DNA from: an uncultured Acidobacteriia bacterium
GTDB taxonomy: Bacteria; Acidobacteriota; Terriglobia; Bryobacterales; Bryobacteraceae
DNA: 64,000 nt
Assembly (NCBI GenBank): GCA_903851195.1
Contig: CAINNJ010000023.1
Coordinates: 161,005 to 225,004, forward strand
Reading direction: 5' to 3'
Below the pieces are notes generated by a model, which saw only the letters and a list, made by a program, of their open reading frames with translations, did no database searches and was not told the DNA's origin. Both the position numbers and the translations under genes were made by a program. The first letter of the stretch is position 1; the number at the start of each line of letters is the position of its first letter. Positions 8,847 through 17,717 of the stretch are shown piece by piece.

Positions 8847-10125
8847 CGGCACAATCGTCGATTTCGACCGCGTATACGCCGACCTGATTGCGCCGGCGGT
8901 GGCCGATGCGAATCTGGCGCCGTTGCGCGCCGACCAGGAAACCAACAGCGGCATCATCCATAAGCCCATGTTCGAGCGGCTGATCCTCTGCCCGTTCGCC
9001 GTGGCGGATCTCACGCAGGCCAATGCGAACGTCTACTACGAACTCGGCGTGCGGCACGCGTTCCGCCCGGCGAGCACGATCCAGATCATGTCCGAAGGCA
9101 CGCGGCTGCCGTTCGACATCCAGATGTTGCGCACCATCCCTTATAAGCTTCTGCCCGATGGCACACCGGATCCGGCGAGGTTGGCAGCGGCTCGCGAGGG
9201 GATCGCGAAATTCCTGAGCGAAGCCCGTAAGGGCGCGAAGGACAGCCCGATCTTCCAGTTGCTGGACGGCGTGCGCGAACCCGTGCTGGAGCATATGAGG
9301 ACGGACGTGTTCCGCGATCAGGCGGAGTACTCAGTGCGCTGGAAGGACGCTCTGGCTGTCGCCCGGAAAGACAGCAAAGCTGCCGTTGGCGCTGTGGAGG
9401 CTCAACTGGGCGACATCGCGAACGTGGAATCCGGTGTTGTGATCGATTTATTCCTTTCTTATCGGGCAAGGTCGGCGTGGGCCGAGATGGTGGCGCTGGT
9501 AAGCAAGATGGCGCCTCCGCTGGCGCAAAGCGTCATGGTGCGGGAGCAACTTGGTCTGGCGCTGAACCGTTTGAAACGCCGTGACGAGGCGGAGCGGGTG
9601 TTAAACAGCCTCATTGAAGAGCGCGGGCCGAGCAGCGAGACGCTGGGCATTCTGGGACGGGTTTACAAAGACCGTTGGGAAGAAGAGCTCAAGGCGGGGA
9701 ACGCAATCGAGGCGGAGGGCTTCCTCGAAAAGGCCATAGACACTTATCTGCAAGGCTTTGAGGCGGACTGGCGCGACGCCTACCCCGGCGTGAACGCGGT
9801 GACCCTGATGGAACTCCAGGAACCGCCGGATGAGCGCCGCGCCGGCCTGATCCCGGTGGTCCGTTACGCCGTGGATCGGAAGATCGCGCGCGGGAAGGCC
9901 GATTACTGGGATCACGCCACGCTGCTGGAACTGGCGGTCCTGGCGATGGACCAGAAAGAGTCGTCGCGTCATCTGTCGCGCGCGCTCGCCTGTATCCGGG
10001 AGAAGTGGGAACCCGAGACAACCGTCCGGAACCTGCGGCTGATTCGGGAAGCGCGCGAGAGGCGAGGTTCCGCGCCGGCGTGGAGTCAGCTGATTGAGGA
10101 CACGCTCGCGAAGAAGGCCCTGTAG
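8791..10125 (+). CDS. TRAFs-binding (DUF4071-like) protein with N-terminal nucleotide-binding/TIR-like domain
   Basis: A 444-residue cytoplasmic protein. Residues 1-150 (APLCFVLMPFGVKKGGD..., then ERLILCPFAVADLTQANANV and YELGVRHA) have the Rossmann-like layout of TIR or nucleoside deoxyribosyltransferase domains with the conserved ADLT...N...YELG region. Residues 170-440 are helical repeats of the bacterial 'TRAFs-binding domain' (DUF4071) type, including a TPR-like segment. The family is known from many soil bacteria but has no established biochemical role. ATG 8791 is preferred because the domain begins there; a TATACT hexamer at 8776-8781 may be a private -10 box. Proteins with this pairing of a signalling-nucleotide fold and helical repeats are reminiscent of stress or conflict effectors (inference). 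Confidence 0.78.
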   Translation: MSAPLCFVLMPFGVKKGGDGTIVDFDRVYADLIAPAVADANLAPLRADQETNSGIIHKPMFERLILCPFAVADLTQANANVYYELGVRHAFRPASTIQIMSEGTRLPFDIQMLRTIPYKLLPDGTPDPARLAAAREGIAKFLSEARKGAKDSPIFQLLDGVREPVLEHMRTDVFRDQAEYSVRWKDALAVARKDSKAAVGAVEAQLGDIANVESGVVIDLFLSYRARSAWAEMVALVSKMAPPLAQSVMVREQLGLALNRLKRRDEAERVLNSLIEERGPSSETLGILGRVYKDRWEEELKAGNAIEAEGFLEKAIDTYLQGFEADWRDAYPGVNAVTLMELQEPPDERRAGLIPVVRYAVDRKIARGKADYWDHATLLELAVLAMDQKESSRHLSRALACIREKWEPETTVRNLRLIREARERRGSAPAWSQLIEDTLAKKAL

Positions 10126-10128
10126 GCG

Positions 10129-10266
10129 TCAGCGTTTCTTCGGTTTCTGCGCTTTGGGATCCGAAAACGTCTTGCATTTCGGATGGCTGGCGCAAACCGG
10201 TGTGTGTTCACGCCGGGCGCAGCCGCAGCGTCCGCATTTGTCGCCCGCGTTATAGTCTTCGTCCAC
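10129..10266 (-). CDS. 45-residue Cys-rich protein downstream of the selenoprotein
   Basis: A small reading frame starting at GTG 10266 with a strong AGGAG six bases upstream. It contains five Cys and two His, beginning CGRCGC and followed by HTPVC, HPKC, then a Lys-rich tail (QKPKKR). The pattern suggests a zinc-binding knuckle. It lies 51 bases after the true stop of the radical SAM selenoprotein on the same strand, so the two are probably one transcript. No family is recognised; the ribosome site, the Cys pattern and the position make it a real gene more likely than not. Confidence 0.62.
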   Translation of the reverse strand: MDEDYNAGDKCGRCGCARREHTPVCASHPKCKTFSDPKAQKPKKR

Positions 10267-10317
10267 GTTGAACTCCTGCTTCGATCTTCGCAGTTCCGGA
10301 ACGAAGCCGTCGGTATT

Positions 10318-11664
10318 TCAGAGAAGAGCCAACTGCTCCTCGTCGGGCTCGGCTCAACAATACCAGGGTTCATTGAGATAAGGGACCGTGGCGCGCGCGG
10401 CGAGGTGGAAGTCCGGGGGAGTGCCGAACGCCCGGTTCCAGATCCGGCCGAAGGTGGCGGCGCGCGAGGCGCCTGCTTTGTCGCCTTCGCGGACGATCTT
10501 CTGCAGGTCCGCGCAAAGCAGATCCATCGCGGGGTCGGGGTGTTTCCAGCGGTACTGCAGGGCGGCGGCGTCGAATTCCACGGGGCCGAGATCGTCGAGT
10601 TCCAGCATTTTCGAACCCGCCGGGATCAGCAGACGGATGGCGAACTGGATGGGCGCAACGTTTTCGATCAGGTCCAGATCGCGAATCGCCGTGAGGAAGT
10701 CCAGATACGCTTCGCGGGTTGTCCACGGCGTGAAGGTCACGAAGGTCGGCAGCATGGTGAGGCCGTGCCGGCGCGTGCTTTCGAGTGCCCGCACGAATCC
10801 GACCCGCGTGTGGCCCTTGGCGAGGCGGGCAAGAACGGCGTCGTCGAGCGATTCCACGGCGCTGATCAGAAAGAGGCAGCCGGTGCGCGCGAGCACCTGC
10901 AGGGCTGCTTCCTGCTGCAGCAGGTGTTCGACTTTGACGGTGACATCGTAAGTCAGGGAGGGGAATTCTTCATGCAGGGCCTCGACCAGCGGGAGGGCAT
11001 GGCCGGGCCCGTTGAGGAAATCGGGATCCCCGAACGTGATGTGTTCCGCGCCCGCGGCGACCTGCTGGCGGATGTCGGCCAGCACGACTTCGCGGGGCAC
11101 GATTCGAAACCGTCCTTCGTAAACGGGAACGATCGGGCAATGGCGGCAGAGGTGTTTGCAACCCCGGCTGGCTTCGGTATAGCCGGCCACTTTGCGCTGG
11201 CCGTTGTGCAGAAGACTCGCGTACCGGTGCAGCGGTGGCAAGCCGGTGCGATCCGGCGTCCGGAACGGCAGACGGTCGAGGATAACCGGAAGCGAGGAAG
11301 TCGCCCGTCCGCCGATGAGATCGGCCAGAGCCCGTTCGAATTCCCCGCCGACGATGTGGTGCACGCCGAGGCTGCGAAGCAGTCCCTCATTGACGGGGGC
11401 GTAAAGGCCGTAGCAGCAAACGCGCGCGGCCGGATTCAGGCGGCGGACCCGCTCGATCAGCGGCAGCGCCATCCGGGTCGCGGTGTGCATGGGCAGGTGG
11501 AACGCGATCCAGTCGGCGGCCGCGATCGCCTCGGGGGGCAACTCGTCGCGCGAAAGATCGAGCGCGACGACGTCGTGGCCTTCGGCGCGAAGCCAGGCGG
11601 CAGGCGAGGCGAGGCCGAAGGGCTGGTGCCCGAGATCGTAGGTGGAGAGCAGGAGAACTCGCAA
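10318..11664 (-). CDS. CUAEP-tail radical SAM selenoprotein (UGA 10354-10356 read as selenocysteine)
   Basis: A 448-residue radical SAM enzyme. Residues 1-130 (starting MRVLLLSTYDLGHQPFG) form a B12-binding-like Rossmann domain. The [4Fe-4S] motif is CKHLCRHC near residue 190, followed by the SAM barrel. Conceptual translation normally stops at UGA 10354-10356 after LNEPWYC. Reading through as Sec gives C-Sec-A-E-P-DEEQLALL and a genuine UGA stop at 10318-10320. This is the tail that defines the CUAEP/CCAEP-tail radical SAM family, where some members have Cys in place of Sec. A SECIS-like hairpin sits immediately after the UGA, and the Sec tRNA gene is at 61228-61322. The reaction of the family is unknown to me. 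The Cys-Sec pair could form a selenenylsulfide or bind metal (inference). Confidence 0.9.
10326..10350 (-). promoter_or_regulatory. Candidate bacterial SECIS element
   Basis: Starting three bases after the Sec UGA, GAGCCCGAC pairs with GTTGGCTC (one bulged C, one G-U pair) around the loop GAGGAGCA. The apical loop carries the GG dinucleotide that SelB recognises, about 15 nt after the UGA, near the spacing seen in formate dehydrogenase mRNAs. It lies wholly within the coding tail, as bacterial SECIS elements do. The fold was done by eye. Confidence 0.7.
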
Positions 11665-11782
11665 GCCAACCTTATTATCATGGGTAGGGCTCTCCGATTC
11701 GCAGCTCGGGCATAAGGTTATATAAAGTACCTCGGGAATCGGGTGCTGGTACGAGTAACCCTGTCCCTGATTCGTTATCCTC

Positions 11783-11812
11783 TGGTATTAGTTATGTATT
11801 GATTGCTATACT
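11783..11812 (+). promoter_or_regulatory. Probable promoter of the PEP-CTERM gene
   Basis: TATACT at 11807-11812 is a near-consensus -10 hexamer, with a poor -35 (TGGTAT, 11783-11788) 18 bases upstream. It lies 40 bases before the chosen ATG at 11853, in an AT-rich patch unlike the rest of this GC-rich window. Confidence 0.45.
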
Positions 11813-11852
11813 CAGCCGGACCGGAGTAAAGAGAGCGGAGGATGAAAGCTTT

Positions 11853-12617
11853 ATGAAGTTTGCCTTTCAGGCGTTGTTTGCGGGGGTGTTGATCTGGAAT
11901 ACGGCGGGTTCTTTGCAGGCGGGAACGGCCAATGAACTGGCCCCGTCGTGCGTCGGTCGGGGACTGCAGACCCTACAGGACTATCTGAGTCTTGACGGGG
12001 AGTGTTCCGTGGGGATTCTGAACTTTTCCAACTTCAGTTTCAACGCTACAGGAACAGGGGATCTCTATTCGGCGTCTGATATTGCGGTGACGCCGGTTTT
12101 CAACGGCAGCGATACCGGTTTCGGGTTCAGTCATTATGGTGGCGGACAGTTTCAGGTGGCGGCAGGCCTGACGGCGACATATGTAATCGACTACACATAC
12201 GTGATCGACGCCGGTCCCGTGGGCTCAGGTGCCGATCTCGGGATGGATCCCCCCTTCGGCAGCATCTCGATCGCGGAGGATATCTGCGTGGATTCCCATC
12301 TGACGTTTTCGTTGGGGGGAGCGCCGCAATGTTCCGTATTCAGTGATTTCAGTTCGGCTTCCGCCCCGCAGAGCCTTTCGGTGGATAACACAAATCCGCC
12401 GCAGTCGTGGACGGCGCATCTGAATCTCAGTCCGCGGGTACAGTCTTTCGCTACGGTGCAGGACACGATCAGTCTTACGGGGGGCATGAGTGGCGCGGGT
12501 TTTGACAACGTGACAAGCAGTGGGGCGATTATCAACAGCACACCCGAACCTTTTGCGTCCGTTCTGTGTTTGACCGGTTTGCTGGCCGTGATGGCGGGTA
12601 GACGGCTGGCTGGATAA
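11853..12617 (+). CDS. PEP-CTERM sorting domain protein
   Basis: A 254-residue exported protein. MKFAFQALFAGVLIWNTAGS is a signal peptide. The mature part is rich in Ser, Gly, Thr and Asn, with beta-sandwich-like composition. The C-terminus has STPEP, a hydrophobic helix (FASVLCLTGLLAVMAG) and a short basic tail (RRLAG), the tripartite signal processed by exosortase. ATG 11853 is preferred since it begins the signal peptide. The next gene starts 8 bases after its stop, so the two may be co-transcribed. Such proteins usually go to the surface or matrix; the specific role is unknown, and no exosortase gene is in the window. Confidence 0.8.
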   Translation: MKFAFQALFAGVLIWNTAGSLQAGTANELAPSCVGRGLQTLQDYLSLDGECSVGILNFSNFSFNATGTGDLYSASDIAVTPVFNGSDTGFGFSHYGGGQFQVAAGLTATYVIDYTYVIDAGPVGSGADLGMDPPFGSISIAEDICVDSHLTFSLGGAPQCSVFSDFSSASAPQSLSVDNTNPPQSWTAHLNLSPRVQSFATVQDTISLTGGMSGAGFDNVTSSGAIINSTPEPFASVLCLTGLLAVMAGRRLAG

Positions 12618-12625
12618 TAATCTGC

Positions 12626-15600
12626 ATGCGGCTTGCCGGTTCGGTTGCAGTTCGCTTTCTGGTTTTCGCTTTTGCCCTGACACTACTGCAGGCCGGCTTC
12701 AATCCGGAAACCGGCACTTTCGCATTTCAGCATTATTCCCCCAGGGATTACGGGGCCTCGCCGCAGAACTGGTCGCTGGCCCAGGATCCCCGGGGAGTGA
12801 TGTACTTTGGCAATACCGACGGGCTCCTGGAGTTCGACGGCATCAACTGGCGAACTTTGCGGCTCCCGAACCGCTCGATCGTTCGTTCGGTCAGCGTGGG
12901 CAGCGCGGGTGGTGACGGGAAGTGGACTGTTTACGTGGGCGGCCAGCGGGACTTTGGCTATCTGCAGCCGGATTCCGCGGGCGTCATGCAGTTCGTTTCC
13001 CTGCTGGGCAGGGTGGCGGAATCGGATAAGCAGTTCGCCGACGTCTGGAAAATCCTGCCCACGCCGCAAGGCGTTTATTTCAGCACGTACAGCCGCCTCT
13101 TCCGTCTGGAGAAGGACGGTACCGTCCGAGCTTGGCCTGCCGAAAAGAAGTTCGGGCGTGCCTTTTATGTGTTCGACACGGTTTACGTCCAGACCGCGGG
13201 CAAGGGACTGCTTCGTGTCTCCGGAGACGAACTGGTCCCCGTTCCGGGAGGGCAACGTTTCTCCTCGGAGGTGATCAACGCCGCGGTCGAGTTTGACGGC
13301 GGGGCGTTGATCGGATCCACCACTCATCTTTATCGGTTGTCGCGCGAAGGTGTGGAGCCTTTCTCGTCCGCGGCGGATGCGGAACTCGCGAAGGGCAGCA
13401 TCTATTCCATGCAGGTGCTCCCCGGCGGTGAGATCGCCGTTGGCACGCGTACTGCCGGCCTTTTCCTGCTGGACCGCACGGGGGAAATCCAGCGTGTCAT
13501 TTCCAAAGCTTCCGACGGCCTGAGTGATGACTGGGTCAGCGCCATCTACGCGGATCGGCAGGGTGGCGTTTGGCTGGCGCAATTGTCCGGCCTGACACGA
13601 TTCAATCCCGGTTTATCGCGGTTCAGTGCAAAGAGCAATCTGGACACGGACGTAGAGTGTATCTCCCGTTTTGCCGGTTCGGTCTACGCGGGTACTTCCG
13701 CGGGCCTCTTCAGGATGACGACTTCGCCCCGTACCGGCCCAAAGTTCGAGCAGGTGGAGGGTTTCACCAACGCGGTCTGGGCTCTTACGCCACACGGCAA
13801 TATGCTGATGGCGGCCACCGACGCGGGCATCTTTGGGATTTCCGGGCTGAAGTCGAACAGGATTTTCGAAAGCACCCGAACCGTTTGGGATCTGGTCTCT
13901 TCCAGGCTGGACGAGAGTGTGATTTATGCAGCGCGCCGGACCTCGGTCGTCAAACTGCGCGCGCTGGGCTCCGGATGGGAGACAGCCGTCGACTTCGAGC
14001 AACCCGGCGAAGAATTCCGCAGTGTTCTGGAAGATAAGGACGGAGCGGTCTGGGCGGCATCGAAAGGGAAGATCTGGCGGCTGCGCTTTCGGGCTTCGAC
14101 GGTGGATGCCGAGCAGTGGGATGCGGCGCGGGGAGTTCCCGCGGGCTGGATCAATATCCATCGCCTGGATGGACACGTCGTCTTCGCGACCACCAAAGGT
14201 CTGAAGCAGTTCGACGCCAAAACCAATCAGTTCGTCCGGGACGACACCCTGGGGAGCCGGTATGCCGATGGCAGCCGCGACGTGTTCAATCTCTACGACG
14301 ACCCCTCCGGAAATCTTTGGGTCACCGGCGAAGGCTATCACGATCTGCTGATTTATCATGGCGGCAGCTATAAGAGACTTCCCGCTCCCCTGCTGCGCTC
14401 CGGCATTCAGGAAATCTACGGCATGTCCATCGATGAGGACGGCACTGCCTGGGCGGTCGGCTCCGATTACATTCTGCACCGCTGGGACCGCCGTCTGGCC
14501 GGTGACCCGGACCGCGATTTCAACGTGCTGACCCGTCGCGTCCAGGTGATCGGCTCGAAAAGCAGCCTCTACGGCGGGAACGGGTCGCTGGACGAACTCC
14601 GCCTTCCCTGGCGTGACAACAAGCTGACCTTCGAGTTCGCCGCTCCGTTTTACGAAGAGCCCAAGGCGGTGGAGTACCAGGTCAAGGTCGACGGGACCGA
14701 CACGGACTGGTCGGCCTGGAGCCACGACACCAAGAAAGACTACAACTACTTCCCGGAAGGCTCTTACCAGTTGCGCGTCCGGGCCCGCAGCCCGCACGGG
14801 ACTATCACGGAGAAGGCGGCTATGGCCTTCCATGTCCTGCCGCCCTGGTACCGCACCTGGTGGGCTTACTCCTTCTACCTGGTGCTCGGCGGGCTGTTCG
14901 TTTGGGGCGTCGTGGGGCTGCGTACCCGTCAGCTTCAGGAAGAAAAGAAACAACTCGAAATCATCGTGGAAGAGCGGACCGTGGAAATCCGCCACCAGCG
15001 CGACGAAATCCAGGTGCAGGAGCGCAAGAGCCACTCCCTGCTGCTCAACATTTTGCCGGGCAGCGTGGCCGATGAACTGAAGTCCACGGGCGCCGTGCAG
15101 CCGGTCGGATTCGACGATGTCACGGTGTGTTTCACCGATTTTGTCGGCTTCACGCTGTCCAGCGAAACGCTGGCGCCGGCGGCACTGGTCGATGCCCTGA
15201 ACGAATACTTCACGGCTTTCGATGAGATTATTTCCCGCTACGGACTGGAAAAGCTCAAAACCATCGGCGATTCGTACATGTTCGCGAGTGGTCTGCCGAC
15301 GCGGCGCAACTCGCACGCGGTAGACGCCGTTCTCGCCGCGCTCGAGATGGTGGATGTCGTGAAGCGTCTCGCGGCCAGGCCCGGCGGCATGGCGTGGAAC
15401 ATCCGGATCGGCCTGCACAGTGGTCCGGTCGTCGCCGGCGTGGTGGGAATCCGGAAATTCGCGTTCGATATCTGGGGCAATACCGTAAATTTCGCGGCGC
15501 GCATGGAATCGAGCGGCGTGCCCGGTTCGGTCAACATGTCCGAGCGCACCTGCCAGCTACAGCACGAACTGATCGACTGCGAGTTCCGGGGCAAGGTGCG

Positions 15601-15814
15601 AATCAAGGAAGGGCGCGAACTGCCCATGTTCCTGGCGAGAGGCCCGGCCCACGAACTGATGGACGGACCCGTAATCAACGGCGTTCCGGAGGCGTTTGCC
15701 CGCAAGTACCGCGAGACGTTCGGGGAAGAGCCCAAGTCGTTCCCGCTGCGCGTGCAGTCTCCGGAACTGGCCGAAACCGCTGCGGTCGGGGGGCGAACCG
15801 GCGGTACGGATTAG
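12626..15814 (+). CDS. Propeller/Y_Y_Y sensor fused to class III adenylate cyclase
   Basis: A 1062-residue transmembrane signalling protein. A signal peptide is followed by about 600 residues of two-component-regulator propeller repeats (WSLAQDPRGVMYFGNTDGLL and similar), a Y_Y_Y domain (FEFAAPFYEEPKAVEYQVKV region), a transmembrane helix (about 745-765), a coiled coil of Glu/Lys/Arg, and a class III nucleotide cyclase domain (about 825-1010). Catalytic features are visible: metal Asp in CFTDFVGF, second metal Asp with substrate Lys in LKTIGDSYM, Asp in FDIWGNTVN, and Arg in NFAARMES. The Lys/Asp pair is the adenine-specifying set, so cAMP is the likely product. Propeller-Y_Y_Y sensors more often end in histidine kinases, as in polysaccharide sensing. 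The gene ends 4 bp into uvrC (convergent). Confidence 0.88.
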   Translation: MRLAGSVAVRFLVFAFALTLLQAGFNPETGTFAFQHYSPRDYGASPQNWSLAQDPRGVMYFGNTDGLLEFDGINWRTLRLPNRSIVRSVSVGSAGGDGKWTVYVGGQRDFGYLQPDSAGVMQFVSLLGRVAESDKQFADVWKILPTPQGVYFSTYSRLFRLEKDGTVRAWPAEKKFGRAFYVFDTVYVQTAGKGLLRVSGDELVPVPGGQRFSSEVINAAVEFDGGALIGSTTHLYRLSREGVEPFSSAADAELAKGSIYSMQVLPGGEIAVGTRTAGLFLLDRTGEIQRVISKASDGLSDDWVSAIYADRQGGVWLAQLSGLTRFNPGLSRFSAKSNLDTDVECISRFAGSVYAGTSAGLFRMTTSPRTGPKFEQVEGFTNAVWALTPHGNMLMAATDAGIFGISGLKSNRIFESTRTVWDLVSSRLDESVIYAARRTSVVKLRALGSGWETAVDFEQPGEEFRSVLEDKDGAVWAASKGKIWRLRFRASTVDAEQWDAARGVPAGWINIHRLDGHVVFATTKGLKQFDAKTNQFVRDDTLGSRYADGSRDVFNLYDDPSGNLWVTGEGYHDLLIYHGGSYKRLPAPLLRSGIQEIYGMSIDEDGTAWAVGSDYILHRWDRRLAGDPDRDFNVLTRRVQVIGSKSSLYGGNGSLDELRLPWRDNKLTFEFAAPFYEEPKAVEYQVKVDGTDTDWSAWSHDTKKDYNYFPEGSYQLRVRARSPHGTITEKAAMAFHVLPPWYRTWWAYSFYLVLGGLFVWGVVGLRTRQLQEEKKQLEIIVEERTVEIRHQRDEIQVQERKSHSLLLNILPGSVADELKSTGAVQPVGFDDVTVCFTDFVGFTLSSETLAPAALVDALNEYFTAFDEIISRYGLEKLKTIGDSYMFASGLPTRRNSHAVDAVLAALEMVDVVKRLAARPGGMAWNIRIGLHSGPVVAGVVGIRKFAFDIWGNTVNFAARMESSGVPGSVNMSERTCQLQHELIDCEFRGKVRIKEGRELPMFLARGPAHELMDGPVINGVPEAFARKYRETFGEEPKSFPLRVQSPELAETAAVGGRTGGTD

Positions 15815-17634
15815 ACCGGCGCGGACTGCTGGTCGTAGTGGGCGCGAACCTTACGCGCCGCTGCGCGGCCGACGCGCTTCGCCAGTTCTTCTTCCGTCGC
15901 CTGCCGGACCAGCGCGGAACTGCCGAATTCCTTCAGCAGTTTCCGCACGGTGATCTCGCCAATTCCGGGAATCTCATCCAGTTCTGAAGTCAGCGTACGG
16001 GCGTTGCGGCGGGTCCGGTGGAAGGTGACGGCGAAACGGTGGGCCTCGTCGCGGATGGTCTGCACCAGGTGCAGGATCGGCGAGAAGCGGTCCAGAATCA
16101 CAGGCTCATTTTCCTGACCAAGCACGTAAATGATCTCTTCGCGCTTTGCAATGGAGGCCACCGGCTGGTTGATGATCCCGATCCATTCGAGCGCATCCGC
16201 GGCGGCGTGCAGTTGCCCCAGGCCGCCGTCGATCAGGATCAGGCCCGGCATGGGCGCTTTCTCTTCCTGCAAACGCCCGTAGCGCCGCCCCACCACCTCC
16301 CGCATGCTGGCAAAATCGTCGTTGCCAACTACCGTGCGGATAATGAATTTGCGGTAGTCGGCCTTCTTCATGCGGCCTTCTTCCCACACCACCATGCTGG
16401 CGACTTTGTCGGTGCCCTGCACGTGCGAGATATCGAAACACTCGATTCGTTTGGGCGCCTCAGGCAGGTTCAGCGCCTCCTGAACCGCTTCCTGAATCGC
16501 GAGCGAGGAAGGCTTCAGCACCCGGAAGCGCGCGTCGAAACTGTGTTTCGCGTTCGTCTGCGCCAGATTCAGCATGGCCTTCTTCTGGCCCCGCTGCGGC
16601 GTGTGGATTTCCACCTTGCGGTTCTTCTTTTCCGCCAGCAGTTCTTCCATCACCTCGCGGTCTTCGAATTCCACGGGCACGTGGATAATGGACGGCACGT
16701 ACTGCTGCTCCAGATAGATCTGCAGCAGAAGCGAGGAGAAGAACTCGGGGGCGTCGAACTCCTCCTGATCTTCCCAGAAAAATTCCCGGCGATCCACGAT
16801 TTGGCCGTTTCGCAGATGGAACAGGTTCACCGCGACCATCGGCGGTTCGGCGTAGAAGCCGAAGATGTCCACATCGTCGCCGGAGGCCGCGGCCATCTTC
16901 TGGCGCTGGTCGAGCTCCTCGATCGTGTTGAGCAGATCGCGCAGTCCGGCGGCTTCCTCGAAGCGCATGTCGAGCGACGCGGCTTCCATGCGGCCGCGCA
17001 GGTCGTTCGCCAGGGCGCTGTGCCGGCCCTCCAAAAAGAGGCGCACCTGCCGCACGGCCTGTGCATAAATATCCGGCGTGGTCAGGGCTTCCACGCAGGG
17101 GCCGAGGCAGCGGTGGATGTGGTACTGCAGGCAGGGCTTCGGATGATACCGGTTGAGATCCACCTTGCAGGAGGGCACCAGAAAGTGCCGGTGGATGAAG
17201 TGGACCAGGCGGTGCGCTAGATTGCCCGGAAAGTAGGGGCCGAAGTAGGTGGCGCCGTCTTTCTTCAGGCGGCGGGTGACGTAGACACGCGGGTGCCGCT
17301 CATTGGTGAGTTTGATATACGGGTAGGTCTTGTCATCGCGCAGCAGCACGTTGTAGCGCGGCTGGTACTGCTTAATGAGGTTGTTTTCGAGGGCGAGCGC
17401 TTCCTTCTCGTTATCGACCAGAATGTAGTCGATGTCCCGGGCCTCGCCGATGAGGGTGCCGGTTTTGGCCTCGGCCAGGCGATCCTCGTTAAAGTAGCTG
17501 CGAACCCGCGCGCGCAGGCTTTTGGCCTTGCCGACGTAGATCACCTTCTGCGTGCCGTCTTTATAGAGATAGACTCCAGGCCCGAGCGGCAGTTGCGCGA
17601 CTTTTTCCCGGAGCAGAGTCGGAATCAGGAGCAT
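15811..17634 (-). CDS. uvrC: Excinuclease ABC subunit C
   Basis: A 607-residue nucleotide excision repair endonuclease that makes the 3' and 5' incisions in the UvrBC complex. The N-terminal GIY-YIG nuclease domain is seen in GPGVYLYKDGTQKVIYVGKA (residues 18-37). The UvrB-interacting segment lies near residues 200-235 (RFEEAAGLRDLLNTIE). The RNase H-like C-terminal nuclease half includes ECFDISHVQGT and LILIDGGLGQLHAA. The C-terminal helix-hairpin-helix is LDEIPGIGEITVRKLL. Full family length. It ends with a 4-bp convergent overlap with the cyclase gene. Confidence 0.97.
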   Translation of the reverse strand: MLLIPTLLREKVAQLPLGPGVYLYKDGTQKVIYVGKAKSLRARVRSYFNEDRLAEAKTGTLIGEARDIDYILVDNEKEALALENNLIKQYQPRYNVLLRDDKTYPYIKLTNERHPRVYVTRRLKKDGATYFGPYFPGNLAHRLVHFIHRHFLVPSCKVDLNRYHPKPCLQYHIHRCLGPCVEALTTPDIYAQAVRQVRLFLEGRHSALANDLRGRMEAASLDMRFEEAAGLRDLLNTIEELDQRQKMAAASGDDVDIFGFYAEPPMVAVNLFHLRNGQIVDRREFFWEDQEEFDAPEFFSSLLLQIYLEQQYVPSIIHVPVEFEDREVMEELLAEKKNRKVEIHTPQRGQKKAMLNLAQTNAKHSFDARFRVLKPSSLAIQEAVQEALNLPEAPKRIECFDISHVQGTDKVASMVVWEEGRMKKADYRKFIIRTVVGNDDFASMREVVGRRYGRLQEEKAPMPGLILIDGGLGQLHAAADALEWIGIINQPVASIAKREEIIYVLGQENEPVILDRFSPILHLVQTIRDEAHRFAVTFHRTRRNARTLTSELDEIPGIGEITVRKLLKEFGSSALVRQATEEELAKRVGRAAARKVRAHYDQQSAPV

Positions 17635-17717
17635 GGGCGGGGTAGCCGGACCGTCCGGTCGGGCGGACAGGGCAATACACTTAAATTATGTCACGATGTT
17701 CGTGTACGACGTTCTTT

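Noticed and set aside
10183..11715. 510-residue frame on the plus strand opposite the radical SAM gene
   Set aside because: Antisense of a clear enzyme; composition is repetitive His/Arg/Asp/Gly with no domain, as expected from the GC-rich reverse strand.
13613..15418. 601-residue minus-strand frame opposite the sensor-cyclase
   Set aside because: Opposite strand of a gene with clear catalytic motifs; no ribosome site or domain.
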